A stretch of 64,000 nt of DNA, from contig JANQHT010000118.1 in the NCBI GenBank assembly GCA_028282545.1, positions 1 through 64,000 on the forward strand, given 5' to 3'. Positions 7,818 through 16,441 of the stretch are shown one piece after another. The number at the start of each line of letters is the position of its first letter. Within the stretch, counting starts at the first letter, position 1. The notes below the pieces were generated by a model. That model made no database searches. It saw only the letters and a list, made by a program, of their open reading frames with translations, and was not told the DNA's origin. Origin of the DNA: Spirochaetales bacterium. GTDB lineage: Bacteria; Spirochaetota; Spirochaetia; DSM-27196; Alkalispirochaetaceae. The position numbers and the translations under genes are program-made.

Positions 7818-8285
7818 GTGGAACCAAACGTGATGGAACTGTCCAACGAACAACTCCAAAAGATCGTAGACGCGGTGACGGAGCGCCTAGGCGCGGTGCC
7901 CACCGCGGACCCGGGGCCTGAAGGCGCCGTAGCGCCGGAGGGCGCGGCTCCCCCGGAGGATAGCGTTCCCGGGCGGCAAAGCGTCCCCATGGTGCAATTG
8001 CCGCCGGAGTTCTACCGGAGCCAGCGGGAGATCGCCGAACGCGTCGCCCGTCACGATGAACGCCTTGACCAGATCGACAAGCGCTTCGACGAACTCATCC
8101 ACTATGTGGACAAACGGTTCGAGCAAATGGACAAACGTTTCGACGACCTGATTCGCTACATGGACAAGCGCTTCGATGATCTCATCCACTATGTGGACAG
8201 GCGCTTTGTCACGATGCAGTGGACGATCGGGATCGGATTTACCGTGGTTACCGTTCTGATGACGGTGTACAACTTCATCGGCTGA
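7818..8285 (+). CDS. Family A small coiled-coil, tail-anchored protein A2
   Basis: 155 residues from GTG 7818. It keeps the A head (MELSNEQLQKIVDAVTERLG), the linker, and the block MVQLPPEFYRSQREIAERVAR. It then has more heptads than A1 (DKRFDEL, DKRFEQM, DKRFDDL, DKRFDDL, DRRF), with LIHYV and LIRYM connectors, before the membrane helix WTIGIGFTVVTVLMTVYNFIG. A hairpin and an Rpn remnant follow. The function is unknown. Confidence 0.7.
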   Translation: MEPNVMELSNEQLQKIVDAVTERLGAVPTADPGPEGAVAPEGAAPPEDSVPGRQSVPMVQLPPEFYRSQREIAERVARHDERLDQIDKRFDELIHYVDKRFEQMDKRFDDLIRYMDKRFDDLIHYVDRRFVTMQWTIGIGFTVVTVLMTVYNFIG

Positions 8286-8316
8286 CGCGCGCGGCTCCAA
8301 TTACCACCACCCCTTT

Positions 8317-8338
8317 CTCCTAACTATGTAGTTAGGAG
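8317..8338 (+). promoter_or_regulatory. Inverted repeat over the ribosome site of the Rpn remnant
   Basis: CTCCTAACTA, TG, TAGTTAGGAG: a perfect 10-bp palindrome. Its right arm contains the AGGAGG ribosome site for the ATG at 8344. In RNA it would hide the site. As DNA it could also be an operator. Confidence 0.5.
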
Positions 8339-8343
8339 GACGC

Positions 8344-8463
8344 ATGAAAAAGAAGCGGCAAGAGTACGGCGGTAGTGAGCCCCGGCATCTTCACGACCGC
8401 ATGTTCAATGAGATCTTCTCTACCCGGGAGGCGCAGCAGGATTTGGTGAAGTTGGCGCTACCT
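8344..8463 (+). pseudogene. N-terminal remnant of an Rpn/PD-(D/E)XK-type nuclease
   Basis: About 40 codons (MKKKRQEYGG, then HDRMFNEIFSTREAQQDLVK and LALP) resemble the start of Rpn-family recombination-promoting nucleases or putative transposases, which usually run to about 300 residues. Beyond LALPPAPDSPAA the frame enters the promoter of the next family A gene, so the rest of the gene is gone. The start and ribosome site are intact. Confidence 0.6.
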
Positions 8464-8487
8464 CCTGCACCGGACTCGCCCGCGGCA

Positions 8488-8516
8488 AAGCACGACCGGC
8501 GGTTTCGCGCTATACT
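8488..8516 (+). promoter_or_regulatory. Family A promoter (copy A3)
   Basis: AAGCAC (8488-8493), 17 bases, TATACT (8511-8516), five bases to GTG 8522. It sits where the Rpn remnant loses its homology. Confidence 0.65.
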
Positions 8517-8521
8517 GTTCC

Positions 8522-9034
8522 GTGGAATCAAACGTGATGGAACGGTCCAACGAACAACTCCAGAAGATCGTAGACGCGGTGGCCGAGCGCTTGGGCGCGG
8601 TGCACACTGCGGACCCGGCGGGGCCTGAAGGCACCGTAGCGCCGGAGGGCGCGGCAACCTCGGAGGGCGGCGGCCCCGGACGGCAAAGCGTCCCCATGGT
8701 GCAACTGCCGCCGGAGTTCTACCGGAGCCAGCGGGACATCGCCGAGCGCCTGTCCCGGGTCGAAGAACGGATGGAACAGTTCGATCGCCGTTTTGAAGAG
8801 TTGATCCACCAAATCGACAAGCGGTTCGAACAGATGGACAAACGGTTCGACGAACTCATTCACTACGTTGACAAGCGTTTCGACCAGATCGATAAACGTT
8901 TCGAACAAATCGATAAGCGCTTCGACGATCTCATCCACTATGTGGACAAGCGCTTTGCCACGCTGCAGTGGACGATCGGTATCGGATTTACCGTAATTAC
9001 CGTCCTGATGACGGTCTACACCTTCCTCGGATGA
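8522..9034 (+). CDS. Family A small coiled-coil, tail-anchored protein A3
   Basis: 170 residues from GTG 8522, the longest A copy. The head is MERSNEQLQKIVDAVAERLG, followed by the linker and the block MVQLPPEFYRSQRDIAERLSR. About seven heptads follow (DRRFEEL, DKRFEQM, DKRFDEL, DKRFDQI, DKRFEQI, DKRFDDL, DKRF), then the helix WTIGIGFTVITVLMTVYTFLG. The function is unknown. Confidence 0.7.
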   Translation: MESNVMERSNEQLQKIVDAVAERLGAVHTADPAGPEGTVAPEGAATSEGGGPGRQSVPMVQLPPEFYRSQRDIAERLSRVEERMEQFDRRFEELIHQIDKRFEQMDKRFDELIHYVDKRFDQIDKRFEQIDKRFDDLIHYVDKRFATLQWTIGIGFTVITVLMTVYTFLG

Positions 9035-9130
9035 CGGAACCCGGCAATTCTCCCTATGCAAAACGCGTATCCGCGGCGAAGCCCGGCGTTGTGCTCTTCA
9101 ATGAGAAGTGCTCGGATGCAAGCCGCGTTG

Positions 9131-9159
9131 TTGTGAATCACCGCCCGGGGCGATACACT
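9131..9159 (+). promoter_or_regulatory. Promoter of the FecR-domain gene
   Basis: TTGTGA, a 17-base spacer, then TACACT (9154-9159). The ATG is seven bases downstream and no ribosome site lies between, so a leaderless transcript is likely. Confidence 0.65.
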
Positions 9160-9166
9160 AGAGTAC

Positions 9167-10465
9167 ATGAAACGCGTGGCTCTTGGTCTCCTTGCGCTCA
9201 TGGCGCTGCAAAGTCTGGCCGCACAGGACGAGTCGTTTGCCTTTGTCATTTACGCCGAAGGATTCGACATGTCGATCTACCGGAACGGTGAGCTAACCAC
9301 CTACGACGTCGTTGCCGACACCGTGATCGGTATGCCGCTCCTGGCCGGGGATCTTGTGCAGACCGACGCGGATACGTTTGTCGAAATCCAGGTCATGCCC
9401 TCCCGTACGGTGATCAAGGTTGCCGAGAACACCACCTTCGAAATCGAACAGATAGGCGGCTCCGGCGGCGGAGTCTTCGATATGCGGTACGGCCGCCTCC
9501 GGGCACGGGTGGAACGGCTCTCTTCCAACGATCCCTTCGAAATCCGCGGTCAGGGTGCCGTTGCCGGCGTCCGTGGAACCGATTTCGGGTATGACCTGGT
9601 CGTGAACCGTGAAAGCATCACCAGTGAAATCGAAACCAAGGTCTACTGTTTCGAGGGCGAGGTCGAGGTGAAGGAGAACGTTACGGAGCCGTCCCTTGAC
9701 GAGACCCCGGGCGAGACGGGAGAGGCCGTTGCGGAAACGGCCGGCACCCAGGAGGAGAGCGTTTTTATCTCCGCGAACGAGATGGTCAACGTGATTACCG
9801 AGGTGCCCACGGAGATGCTCGAGGAAGCGGACGAGCTTGTTGCCGAAGGAGAAGGGGAACCCGCCGATGCCACGGCCGAGCCCGCGCCGGAACCGCGCCC
9901 CAGGAAGGTCTCCTTTCAGACGCGAACGATAGAAGACGAGATCCAGGAGTTCTGGACGGAGAAGAACTTCAAGGAAGAGGCGGTAGATCCCGAGGCGGTG
10001 GAAGAGCGTTTTCCCGGAATCAAGGAACAGGTTCGTATTCTCAGCGAGGAACGTCGCCAGTTCGAAGAATTGCAGCGTATGCGGCGGGCAGGGCTTCTCG
10101 GCAGCGGCAATGCCTTTGTGGCGTCGGAGACGGTGGTGGACGAACCGGATGAACCGGAACGTGACCCCGACGAGGTGCAGATGGCCGGTCCCCTCCCGGA
10201 AGATCGGGTGCGCAGGATCGTAGCGCCCACCGGACCGCTCACGATGCGCGACCGCGCGCGCGTCGCCGGCCACTGGATGACCGGTCTCGGTCTCGTCCTG
10301 GGAGGCGCCGGCGTCGCCACCGCCTATTTCATCGACGACGTACGATCGGTTGACGACGTGAACGCCGGTGGAGTGGGAACCGGTCTCGCCATGAGCGGCT
10401 CCGTGATGATCTCTTCGGGACTGATTTCGTACCTGATCAGTCTCTTTGCAAGCGACGCCCCCTAA
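9167..10465 (+). CDS. FecR-domain exported/membrane protein
   Basis: 432 residues. The signal peptide MKRVALGLLALMALQSLAAQ is followed by a FecR domain (about 35-160: LLAGDLVQTDADTFVEIQV, then FEIRGQGAVAGVRGTDFGYD). An acidic Glu/Pro/Ala-rich middle (about 170-250) is followed by a charged helical part and two C-terminal hydrophobic segments (HWMTGLGLVLGGAGVATAYF; GLAMSGSVMISSGLISYLI). FecR domains here are a periplasmic fold, not proof of iron signalling: no sigma factor or TonB receptor is adjacent. It converges with the next gene, the two stops overlapping by four bases. Confidence 0.8.
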   Translation: MKRVALGLLALMALQSLAAQDESFAFVIYAEGFDMSIYRNGELTTYDVVADTVIGMPLLAGDLVQTDADTFVEIQVMPSRTVIKVAENTTFEIEQIGGSGGGVFDMRYGRLRARVERLSSNDPFEIRGQGAVAGVRGTDFGYDLVVNRESITSEIETKVYCFEGEVEVKENVTEPSLDETPGETGEAVAETAGTQEESVFISANEMVNVITEVPTEMLEEADELVAEGEGEPADATAEPAPEPRPRKVSFQTRTIEDEIQEFWTEKNFKEEAVDPEAVEERFPGIKEQVRILSEERRQFEELQRMRRAGLLGSGNAFVASETVVDEPDEPERDPDEVQMAGPLPEDRVRRIVAPTGPLTMRDRARVAGHWMTGLGLVLGGAGVATAYFIDDVRSVDDVNAGGVGTGLAMSGSVMISSGLISYLISLFASDAP

Positions 10466-10476
10466 GGGGCCGTCGC
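10452..10476. terminator. Hairpin at two convergent stops
   Basis: GCGACGCCCC, a CTAA-type loop, then GGGGC and CGTCGC, with one bulged base. It covers the stops of both converging genes and could serve transcripts from either side, although no clear T-run is present. Confidence 0.4.
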
Positions 10477-11751
10477 CTCTACAAACTCAGAGATAGTCCA
10501 CGCATCTTCCATTCGGCGTAGCACCACCGTCTCTTCGCGGTCCAGGGTTATCACCCGAGGGCGGTCATCTTCGACAACGTTGTTCCAGAATCGGTACGAA
10601 ACGGAGAAGCGCACTTCCTCATCGGAGCGCGACGTCTCGGCGATGGTGATTTCCGTCAATCCATAGGGCATAACGTCCGCCGGTTCGCCGGCTTCAAGCC
10701 ATTCCTCCGGCCGCGCCACCGTCACCCGCCGTTCGTACGCCTGGCGGACACGGGCCACGACAAAGAGGTGGGTCACCTCCCGGAGGCGATTGCGCCCTAC
10801 CCGTCGTTCCGTGAAGGCGGTCATCGTCTCGTGGTCCAGGTTGTTCCACGCACGGTAGTACGCCTCTACGACCTGCCGCGCTTCGAGTCCCGCCGTCGGC
10901 GGCGGTTCCAGTGCCTGCCGGATGAGGGAGAACGCGGCGTAGAGGACACCGATGCAGAGCAGCGCCCCCACAATGTATCGACCGCGGTTCCGTTTGAAAT
11001 GGAGCCGTCGTCGATGCCGTGCGAGGCGACGTTGATGAGCCTCCCGGGCGGCGCTTTGCCGGTCGTCCATTCCGTCGGTATCGGCGAATGCCCGTGAGTG
11101 ATCTGTAAGCACGCTCTCGAGTTCGGTGAGCGTTTCCGCCGACGCTGGAAGCGTTCCGGCAAGCACACCGTCGATCAGCGACGCCGCCTCGAATCCAAGC
11201 GTCGGCATGAGGGCGTGTACCGGCGGGGGAAGATCGTCCTCGGCCTCAGGCGGCGCGGTGCCGGTGATAACGCGATACGTTAGGCGAATCGCCATTTCAA
11301 CGGCCCGTTCCCTCCAGGAGCGCCGATCACCCGGATCCGGCCGGTAGAGGAGTGCCGCCTGCAACTCCGGGGAAAGGACAATGAGGTGCTGCGACGCGTC
11401 GAGGTAGAGCCGTGACGGTTCGTCCGGGAGTTGGACTCCGCGGTTGACCGCGGACGCGATGAGCCTGAGGATGAGCGGTACCCCCTCCTGCCACGCTCCA
11501 CCCATCGCTTCGACAACACCCGAGAGCGGCGTTACCTCGATTGGCGTTCCCATGAGGCAGAGGTGTTCCTCAAAGGCGCGGATCTCGGAGAAACGGTACT
11601 CGGCGATTCCCTCGCCGGTAACGATTGTGGCCGTCCGATCCCGGACCGCGGCCACGCCCTTGGCGGTGAACCCGCCCGTTTCGATATCGGTAATGATTCC
11701 CGTGGTTCCACGTTCGTCGTCGCGGATTTGATAGGCGTTGAGGCGCTCCAT
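10462..11751 (-). CDS. Unknown single-pass membrane protein
   Basis: 429 residues. The start is taken at ATG 11751 (MERLNAYQIRDDERGTTGII) because upstream sequence in this frame is the shadow of rqcH. Residues about 1-230 are cytoplasmic. The middle (SRLYLDASQHLIVLSPE, then RLTYRVITGTAPPE) faintly recalls the C-lobe of a protein kinase, without a catalytic loop that can be seen. A membrane helix follows (YIVGALLCIGVLYAAFSLI). The C-terminal ~150 residues (VVEAYYRAWNNLDHETMTAF, then WTISEF) look NTF2-like and would be outside. It is the last gene of the hisD-folC-rqcH operon, 52 bases after rqcH. Not recognised as a named family. Confidence 0.65.
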   Translation of the reverse strand: MERLNAYQIRDDERGTTGIITDIETGGFTAKGVAAVRDRTATIVTGEGIAEYRFSEIRAFEEHLCLMGTPIEVTPLSGVVEAMGGAWQEGVPLILRLIASAVNRGVQLPDEPSRLYLDASQHLIVLSPELQAALLYRPDPGDRRSWRERAVEMAIRLTYRVITGTAPPEAEDDLPPPVHALMPTLGFEAASLIDGVLAGTLPASAETLTELESVLTDHSRAFADTDGMDDRQSAAREAHQRRLARHRRRLHFKRNRGRYIVGALLCIGVLYAAFSLIRQALEPPPTAGLEARQVVEAYYRAWNNLDHETMTAFTERRVGRNRLREVTHLFVVARVRQAYERRVTVARPEEWLEAGEPADVMPYGLTEITIAETSRSDEEVRFSVSYRFWNNVVEDDRPRVITLDREETVVLRRMEDAWTISEFVEATAP

Positions 11752-11803
11752 TGCAGGTGAGAGTACTACTCGCCGGTTCGCCGGGCAACCGCAAGTGATT
11801 GGA

Positions 11804-13207
11804 TCAGATCGTTTCCTCGCTGATCCCGAGGCGCTCGAGACGGTTTTTGTCGAGTTCCACGTGGAGGTTCTTCTCCTGCGTTGGGAGGACCAGACCCAAA
11901 GGGCCGCTCCGGGCGCGGCGGAGGTGTTTGACCTGGGTGTAGTAGAGGTCCGCCTTCCCCGCGGCTCGGGCGCGGCTGAAATAGACCGCCAGGTTGCCGG
12001 CGTCCAGGAGGACCTCCAATGGAACGGACTTTCCCTTCTGGATTTTGACAAAGACGTACCCACCGGCAACGTCACGGGTGTGGAGCCACCAGTCGTTTCC
12101 GCGGACCGCACGACGCAGGAGTTGGTCGTTTTCGCGGGCGTTGCGGCCAACGATGATCTCGTGTCCGGCGGATGAAAAACGCAGACCCGGTTCGGTTGCC
12201 TCCGCCGTCCGCCGTTGTTTCGCCTCGTCCCGCACGACGGTGTTCATCTCCGTCAACGCCTCGACGGAGAGGGCGTCGAGAGATTCCAGCTCAGAGTCAA
12301 TCGCCTCTATCCTGCGCCTGACGTTCCGCACACTTTCCGCGAGGGCTGTACCGGTTGCACGGGCCCGCTTGGCGCGGTCAAAAAGGCGCTGGGCCTGTTC
12401 CCGCGGCGAACGGCGCGGGTCCATGCGTATCGTACGCTCCTCCCCGTTCCTGTAGTCCACGATTGTAACCTCAGTAGAACCGGACGGGATGGCGTGCAGG
12501 TTGGCAAGGATCAACTCCGCTTCGTGCTGCAGGAGGTCACCCCGCTCGCTCCCGCCAAGGCCCTTCTCGATTTCCGCCAGCCGGGCCAGGAGGCGTCCCT
12601 TGTTCCGCATGAGGCGCTGGTGCAGCTTCCGCCGCAGGCGGCCTGCAAGGGCCTGTTCTTCCCGTTCCGCGTACTCCGCTTCGATCGCGTGGGAGAAGGA
12701 CTCCCCCTCCCAGGGCCGGACCGCCGCGTCCCGCGGTGGTTTGTCGGGACCGGCAATCGAAAAAACCTCACCGGATACGATCCCCTGCCGCGGCTTTCTG
12801 AACGCGGCGTCCACGATCACGTCCGAATCGTCGGTGAGGATCAGATTGGCGTGGCTTCCCCAGAGACGCCCGTAGAGGCGCAGTTCGAGACCGTCTCTCA
12901 CCACCCGGAACCGGACGATCCGGTCGCTGTTAACGTGTTCGACCGAGGTGATTCGTCCGCCGTTGATGCGCGCGTGCAGCAGTGTTTCGAAACGCTGGTG
13001 GCTCCGGGGCGTTTTGCGATACTGAGAGAGACCGTGGATCCGGACAAAGGGGTTCTCCAGGCACAGGTGCAGGCCGAAGCGCCGGCCCGGTCGGTACAAC
13101 AAAAAGCGAAAGGTCCGCACCGGGTTCTGGACGATGCGCTGGATGGTGGCCCCTTCCAGGGGGAGTTCACTGAGGACGAGATCTATTTCCCGCCAATTGA
13201 GTGACAT
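11804..13207 (-). CDS. rqcH: RqcH/NFACT-family ribosome-quality-control protein
   Basis: 467 residues. The N-terminal NFACT-N region (MSLNWREIDLVLSELPLEGA to about 170) is followed by helices and a coiled coil. The C-terminal NFACT-R domain includes GHEIIVGRNARENDQLLRRA and NDWWLHTRDVAGGYVFVK. Bacterial RqcH binds obstructed large ribosomal subunits and helps add alanine tails to stalled chains. It is shorter than the Bacillus protein (about 570), mainly in the middle. It starts directly after the macro-domain gene (stop 13208, start 13207), within a tight operon. Confidence 0.85.
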   Translation of the reverse strand: MSLNWREIDLVLSELPLEGATIQRIVQNPVRTFRFLLYRPGRRFGLHLCLENPFVRIHGLSQYRKTPRSHQRFETLLHARINGGRITSVEHVNSDRIVRFRVVRDGLELRLYGRLWGSHANLILTDDSDVIVDAAFRKPRQGIVSGEVFSIAGPDKPPRDAAVRPWEGESFSHAIEAEYAEREEQALAGRLRRKLHQRLMRNKGRLLARLAEIEKGLGGSERGDLLQHEAELILANLHAIPSGSTEVTIVDYRNGEERTIRMDPRRSPREQAQRLFDRAKRARATGTALAESVRNVRRRIEAIDSELESLDALSVEALTEMNTVVRDEAKQRRTAEATEPGLRFSSAGHEIIVGRNARENDQLLRRAVRGNDWWLHTRDVAGGYVFVKIQKGKSVPLEVLLDAGNLAVYFSRARAAGKADLYYTQVKHLRRARSGPLGLVLPTQEKNLHVELDKNRLERLGISEETI

Positions 13208-13753
13208 CTACGGGGAAACGCCGGTCACATCCGTGAAGAGCGCCAAGTCTTCGTCGCTGAAGAGAACCAGTCGTATTTCCGCGGGATCCCTTCGTTGGTC
13301 GCACCAGGCGCGAATGGTGCGGTAGATGACGCGGTAGGCGGCCTCTTTCGGGTAGCCGTAGACGCCGGTTGAGATCGCCGGGAACGCTATCGAAGAAATG
13401 GGCGGGTCCGCCTCCGCCCGCGCCGCCGCCAGGGTGAGCGAATTTGCCACGGCCGCCACGAGCGTCTCTTCTTCTCCGCCGTTCCCGCCGTGCCAGATCG
13501 GACCTACCGTATGGATTACGTAGTGGGCGTACAGGTTACCGCCGGTTGTGACCACCGCCTCACCCGGCGGGAGCCCGCCCGGCAGTGTAGTTTCCCGCAG
13601 CTTTCGGCACTCCGCGAGGATCGCCGGTCCCCCGGCCCGGTGAATCGCGCCGTCCACGCCGCCCCCGCCCAGGAGAGTCGAATTGGCCGCGTTGACGATG
13701 GCGCTGACTCTCTCCTGCGTGATGTCACCGACCGTGACCGAAAACGTACTCAT
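13208..13753 (-). CDS. Macro-domain ADP-ribose hydrolase
   Basis: 181 residues covering a single macro domain: VGDITQERVSAIVNAANSTL, then GGGGVDGAIHRAGG and the phosphate-binding loop PAISTGVYGYP. It is close to the YmdB/MacroD type, which removes acetyl or ADP-ribose groups (O-acetyl-ADP-ribose, mono-ADP-ribosyl proteins). The Asn-Ala-Ala-Asn and GGGGVD motifs of the active class are intact. It lies between folC and rqcH with almost no gap, so it is co-transcribed. Confidence 0.9.
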   Translation of the reverse strand: MSTFSVTVGDITQERVSAIVNAANSTLLGGGGVDGAIHRAGGPAILAECRKLRETTLPGGLPPGEAVVTTGGNLYAHYVIHTVGPIWHGGNGGEEETLVAAVANSLTLAAARAEADPPISSIAFPAISTGVYGYPKEAAYRVIYRTIRAWCDQRRDPAEIRLVLFSDEDLALFTDVTGVSP

Positions 13754-13760
13754 GGTCTCT

Positions 13761-15143
13761 TTAGCCTACCATAAGCGCGGAAACCTCTGCGACCAGGTAG
13801 AACGATCCGGTAACAACGATCGGCAGCCCGGATCCGGCGCTCCCAACGCTCTTGACCGCCGCGATCGCCGCCGCAGGGTCCGGTTCGAGCGTTGCCGGCA
13901 CACCGGCCCGCTCAAAGGACGCCGCCACGCTCGCCGGATCTCCCGGTTTGAACGTCCCCGCCCGCGTGACCGTAACGCTTCTTGAAATTGGGACGAGGTG
14001 CGCGACCATCGCGGCAATGTCCTTTCCCCGGACCGCACCGAAGATCAGGTCGATCGTATCGATCCCCGCTTCACGAAGCGATCGTACGAGCTGGCCCACG
14101 CTCACCGGCGTGTGCGCCCCGTCCAACACCCACCACCGGCCGGCAAAGGAACGGATCTCACCGCGGCCCGATAGGTCGACCATTTGTGCCACCCGCCCGG
14201 TGGTTTGGCCCGCGTCGGCGGTAGCCTCATTCCGGTACGGCGCCATTGCCGAGTGGTAAAACGCGGCCGTGGCCAGGGCCAGGTTGACGCGCTGCAGCCG
14301 GCCTACCACGGGGAGGGTTACATCCACCGGGACCGTGCCGGCGGGGTGCCGCAGGTCAAAGCGAACCCGCGTTCGAAGGAATGCCCCATCCTCCGATGCG
14401 CGCTCGGCCGCGGGTTCGTCCTCCATCACCACCAGCGAAGCAAAGGGAACGACCCATGCGCCGCGATTCCCGGCGGTTTCGACGATCGCCTCCTGTACGT
14501 CAGGCTTCTGGGGGGCTACCAGCATCGGTACGCCGCGCTTGGCTATGCCGGCCTTCTCGCGGGCGATCCCGGTGAGCGATTCTCCGAGGTAGTCGGTGTG
14601 TTCCCGTTCAATAGAAGTAATCACCGTCAGAATCGGCGTACACACATTCGTGGCATCGAGCCTTCCCCCCAGGCCCGTTTCGAGCACAACGGCATCGCAT
14701 CGCTGGTCCTCGAACACCAGGAAGGCCAAGGCCGTGAGAAGTTCGAAGGTCGTCGGCACCTCCTCGTCGCCGGCCCCCGCGGCGACCCGCTGCTCCACAA
14801 TCCGCCGCAGCCGCGAACCGCAGCGGAGGTAACTCTCCTCCAGGTCCATCTGCGCGTCCCCATCGTACACGCGTATGCGTTCCCGGTAATCAAGCATGTG
14901 CGGCGAGGTGTACACCCCGACGCGGGAGCCATTGGCACGCAAAAACGCGGCGATAAACGCGGCGGTTGACCCTTTTCCCTTGCTTCCGGCTATGTGGATC
15001 GTCGGGATGGCGGACATGGGATGGCCCAACTCCCCTATGAGCACCTGCATCCGTTCAATCCGGTAGAATCGCGTCTTGCCGGGATTCCGCTCCAAGTTGG
15101 TCTGAGCCTCGAAGAATGCGAAGAGGGCGTCGGCGTCTTTCAT
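13761..15143 (-). CDS. folC: Folylpolyglutamate/dihydrofolate synthase
   Basis: 460 residues. Mur-ligase-type fold: the P-loop IHIAGSKGKGSTAAFIAAFL at about 48-67, then YTSPHMLDYRERIRV, TTFELLTALAF, ETGLGGRLDATN and SIEREHTDYLGE. The C-terminal domain contains WVLDGAHTPVS. It adds glutamate to folates in the cytoplasm, and may also make dihydrofolate from dihydropteroate. The start overlaps the hisD stop (ATGA). Confidence 0.93.
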   Translation of the reverse strand: MKDADALFAFFEAQTNLERNPGKTRFYRIERMQVLIGELGHPMSAIPTIHIAGSKGKGSTAAFIAAFLRANGSRVGVYTSPHMLDYRERIRVYDGDAQMDLEESYLRCGSRLRRIVEQRVAAGAGDEEVPTTFELLTALAFLVFEDQRCDAVVLETGLGGRLDATNVCTPILTVITSIEREHTDYLGESLTGIAREKAGIAKRGVPMLVAPQKPDVQEAIVETAGNRGAWVVPFASLVVMEDEPAAERASEDGAFLRTRVRFDLRHPAGTVPVDVTLPVVGRLQRVNLALATAAFYHSAMAPYRNEATADAGQTTGRVAQMVDLSGRGEIRSFAGRWWVLDGAHTPVSVGQLVRSLREAGIDTIDLIFGAVRGKDIAAMVAHLVPISRSVTVTRAGTFKPGDPASVAASFERAGVPATLEPDPAAAIAAVKSVGSAGSGLPIVVTGSFYLVAEVSALMVG

Positions 15144-16441
15144 GTGTCCCGTTTCCTGAGTGCCGCGGCGTGGGTGAAGAAACCCTCGTGGTCGGCCAGG
15201 GCAATCACGTGATCGCGCATGGCGGCGTAGGCGCTTTGCGAGATCTCGACCACCGACGACCGTTTCTGAAAATCGTGAACGGATACCGGCGAATAGGTAC
15301 GCGCCCAGCCGCCGGTGGGGAGCACGGCGTTTGCACCGGCGGCGTAGTTGGCGAGGCTGAACGCGGAGTGCGGCCCGAGCAGGATCTCCCCGGCGTTGGT
15401 TATGTGCTCGAGCGTTGCCCGGGGTTCACGCGTGTGGAGGAGGAGGTGCTCCGGCGCAAACTCGTTGACAAAGTCGAGCGCTGCGGTTTCGTCCTGAAAG
15501 AGGAGGACACCGCCGTACCCCTCGAAGACGTCGCGGAGAAAGGTCCGGCGCGGTTCCGGCACGTCCTGCCGGAGAGCTTCAACGTGACGCGCCACAGCGC
15601 CCCCCAGTTTCGGCGATGCCGTGGCCAGAATAGCGGACGAGTCGCTTCCGTGTTCCGCTTCGATCATGAGGTCCAGAGCCACAACGCGGGGGTCTGCCGA
15701 TTCGTCGGCCAGTACGATCGATTCCGAGGGGCCCGCCGGGAGGCCCGTGTCCACCCGGTCCGCGACGATCCGTTTAGCGGCTGCAACGTAGGCACTTCCG
15801 GGTCCAACAACCTTGCGTACCGCCGTCACCGACTCGGTGCCGTAGGCCAGTGCGGCAACCGCCTGGGCACCGCCCACGCGAACCACGGCGTGTACGCCGC
15901 AGAGACGGGCGGCGTATAGAACCGCGGGGTCCACCGGACCGTCCGGATCGGGCGGTGTTGTCACCGTGATCCGCGGGACACCGGCGAGACGCGCCGGAAC
16001 GGCGAGCATATAGAGCATTGAAGGGAAGCTTCCGCGTCCGCGGGGAACGTAGAGCCCCGCGCTTTCGATGGGGGTGGTTTTTTCCCAGGCGAGGAGCCCC
16101 TCTCGTACCTCCACAACGGCGTTTGTTTCGCCGGTCTGAGAGGAGTGAAAACGTCGAATATTCTCGACCGCGTACTCCAGGGCGGCGCGAACCGCCTCCG
16201 ATAGGCGATCACCGGCGGCTTCGATCTCTTCGGCGGGAACGACCAATGGTCGGTCCCCGAGGTCGATACCGTCGAAATCGCGGGTGAACCGGCGCAATGC
16301 CGCGTCGCCTTCGTCCCGGACGGCTCGACAGACCGTTTCCACCGCGGGAAGTACCTTGGCGATGTCACTCTGCGCGCGAGCCAATACCACCGCGCGTTCG
16401 GTGGAGTCCAGCTCTTCCCAGGTGCGTACCTGTACCTTCAT
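15140..16441 (-). CDS. hisD: Histidinol dehydrogenase
   Basis: 433 residues, NAD-dependent oxidation of histidinol to histidine, the last step of the pathway. Motifs: YVPRGRGSFPSMLYMLAVPA, GVHAVVRVGGAQAVAALAYG, VVGPGSAYVAAAKR and PSESIVLADE. The zinc ligands lie in EAEHGSDSSA and near AGEILLGPHSA. The C-terminal part has PTGGWARTYSPVSVHDF. ATG 16441 is chosen because it overlaps the stop of the upstream membrane gene (ATGA). No other his gene is in the window. Confidence 0.95.
   Translation of the reverse strand: MKVQVRTWEELDSTERAVVLARAQSDIAKVLPAVETVCRAVRDEGDAALRRFTRDFDGIDLGDRPLVVPAEEIEAAGDRLSEAVRAALEYAVENIRRFHSSQTGETNAVVEVREGLLAWEKTTPIESAGLYVPRGRGSFPSMLYMLAVPARLAGVPRITVTTPPDPDGPVDPAVLYAARLCGVHAVVRVGGAQAVAALAYGTESVTAVRKVVGPGSAYVAAAKRIVADRVDTGLPAGPSESIVLADESADPRVVALDLMIEAEHGSDSSAILATASPKLGGAVARHVEALRQDVPEPRRTFLRDVFEGYGGVLLFQDETAALDFVNEFAPEHLLLHTREPRATLEHITNAGEILLGPHSAFSLANYAAGANAVLPTGGWARTYSPVSVHDFQKRSSVVEISQSAYAAMRDHVIALADHEGFFTHAAALRKRDT

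Noticed and set aside
9167-10465. FecR-domain gene as an iron-siderophore signalling component
   Set aside because: No FecI-type sigma factor or TonB receptor nearby, and the protein has its own signal peptide and acidic tail; FecR here is only a fold name.
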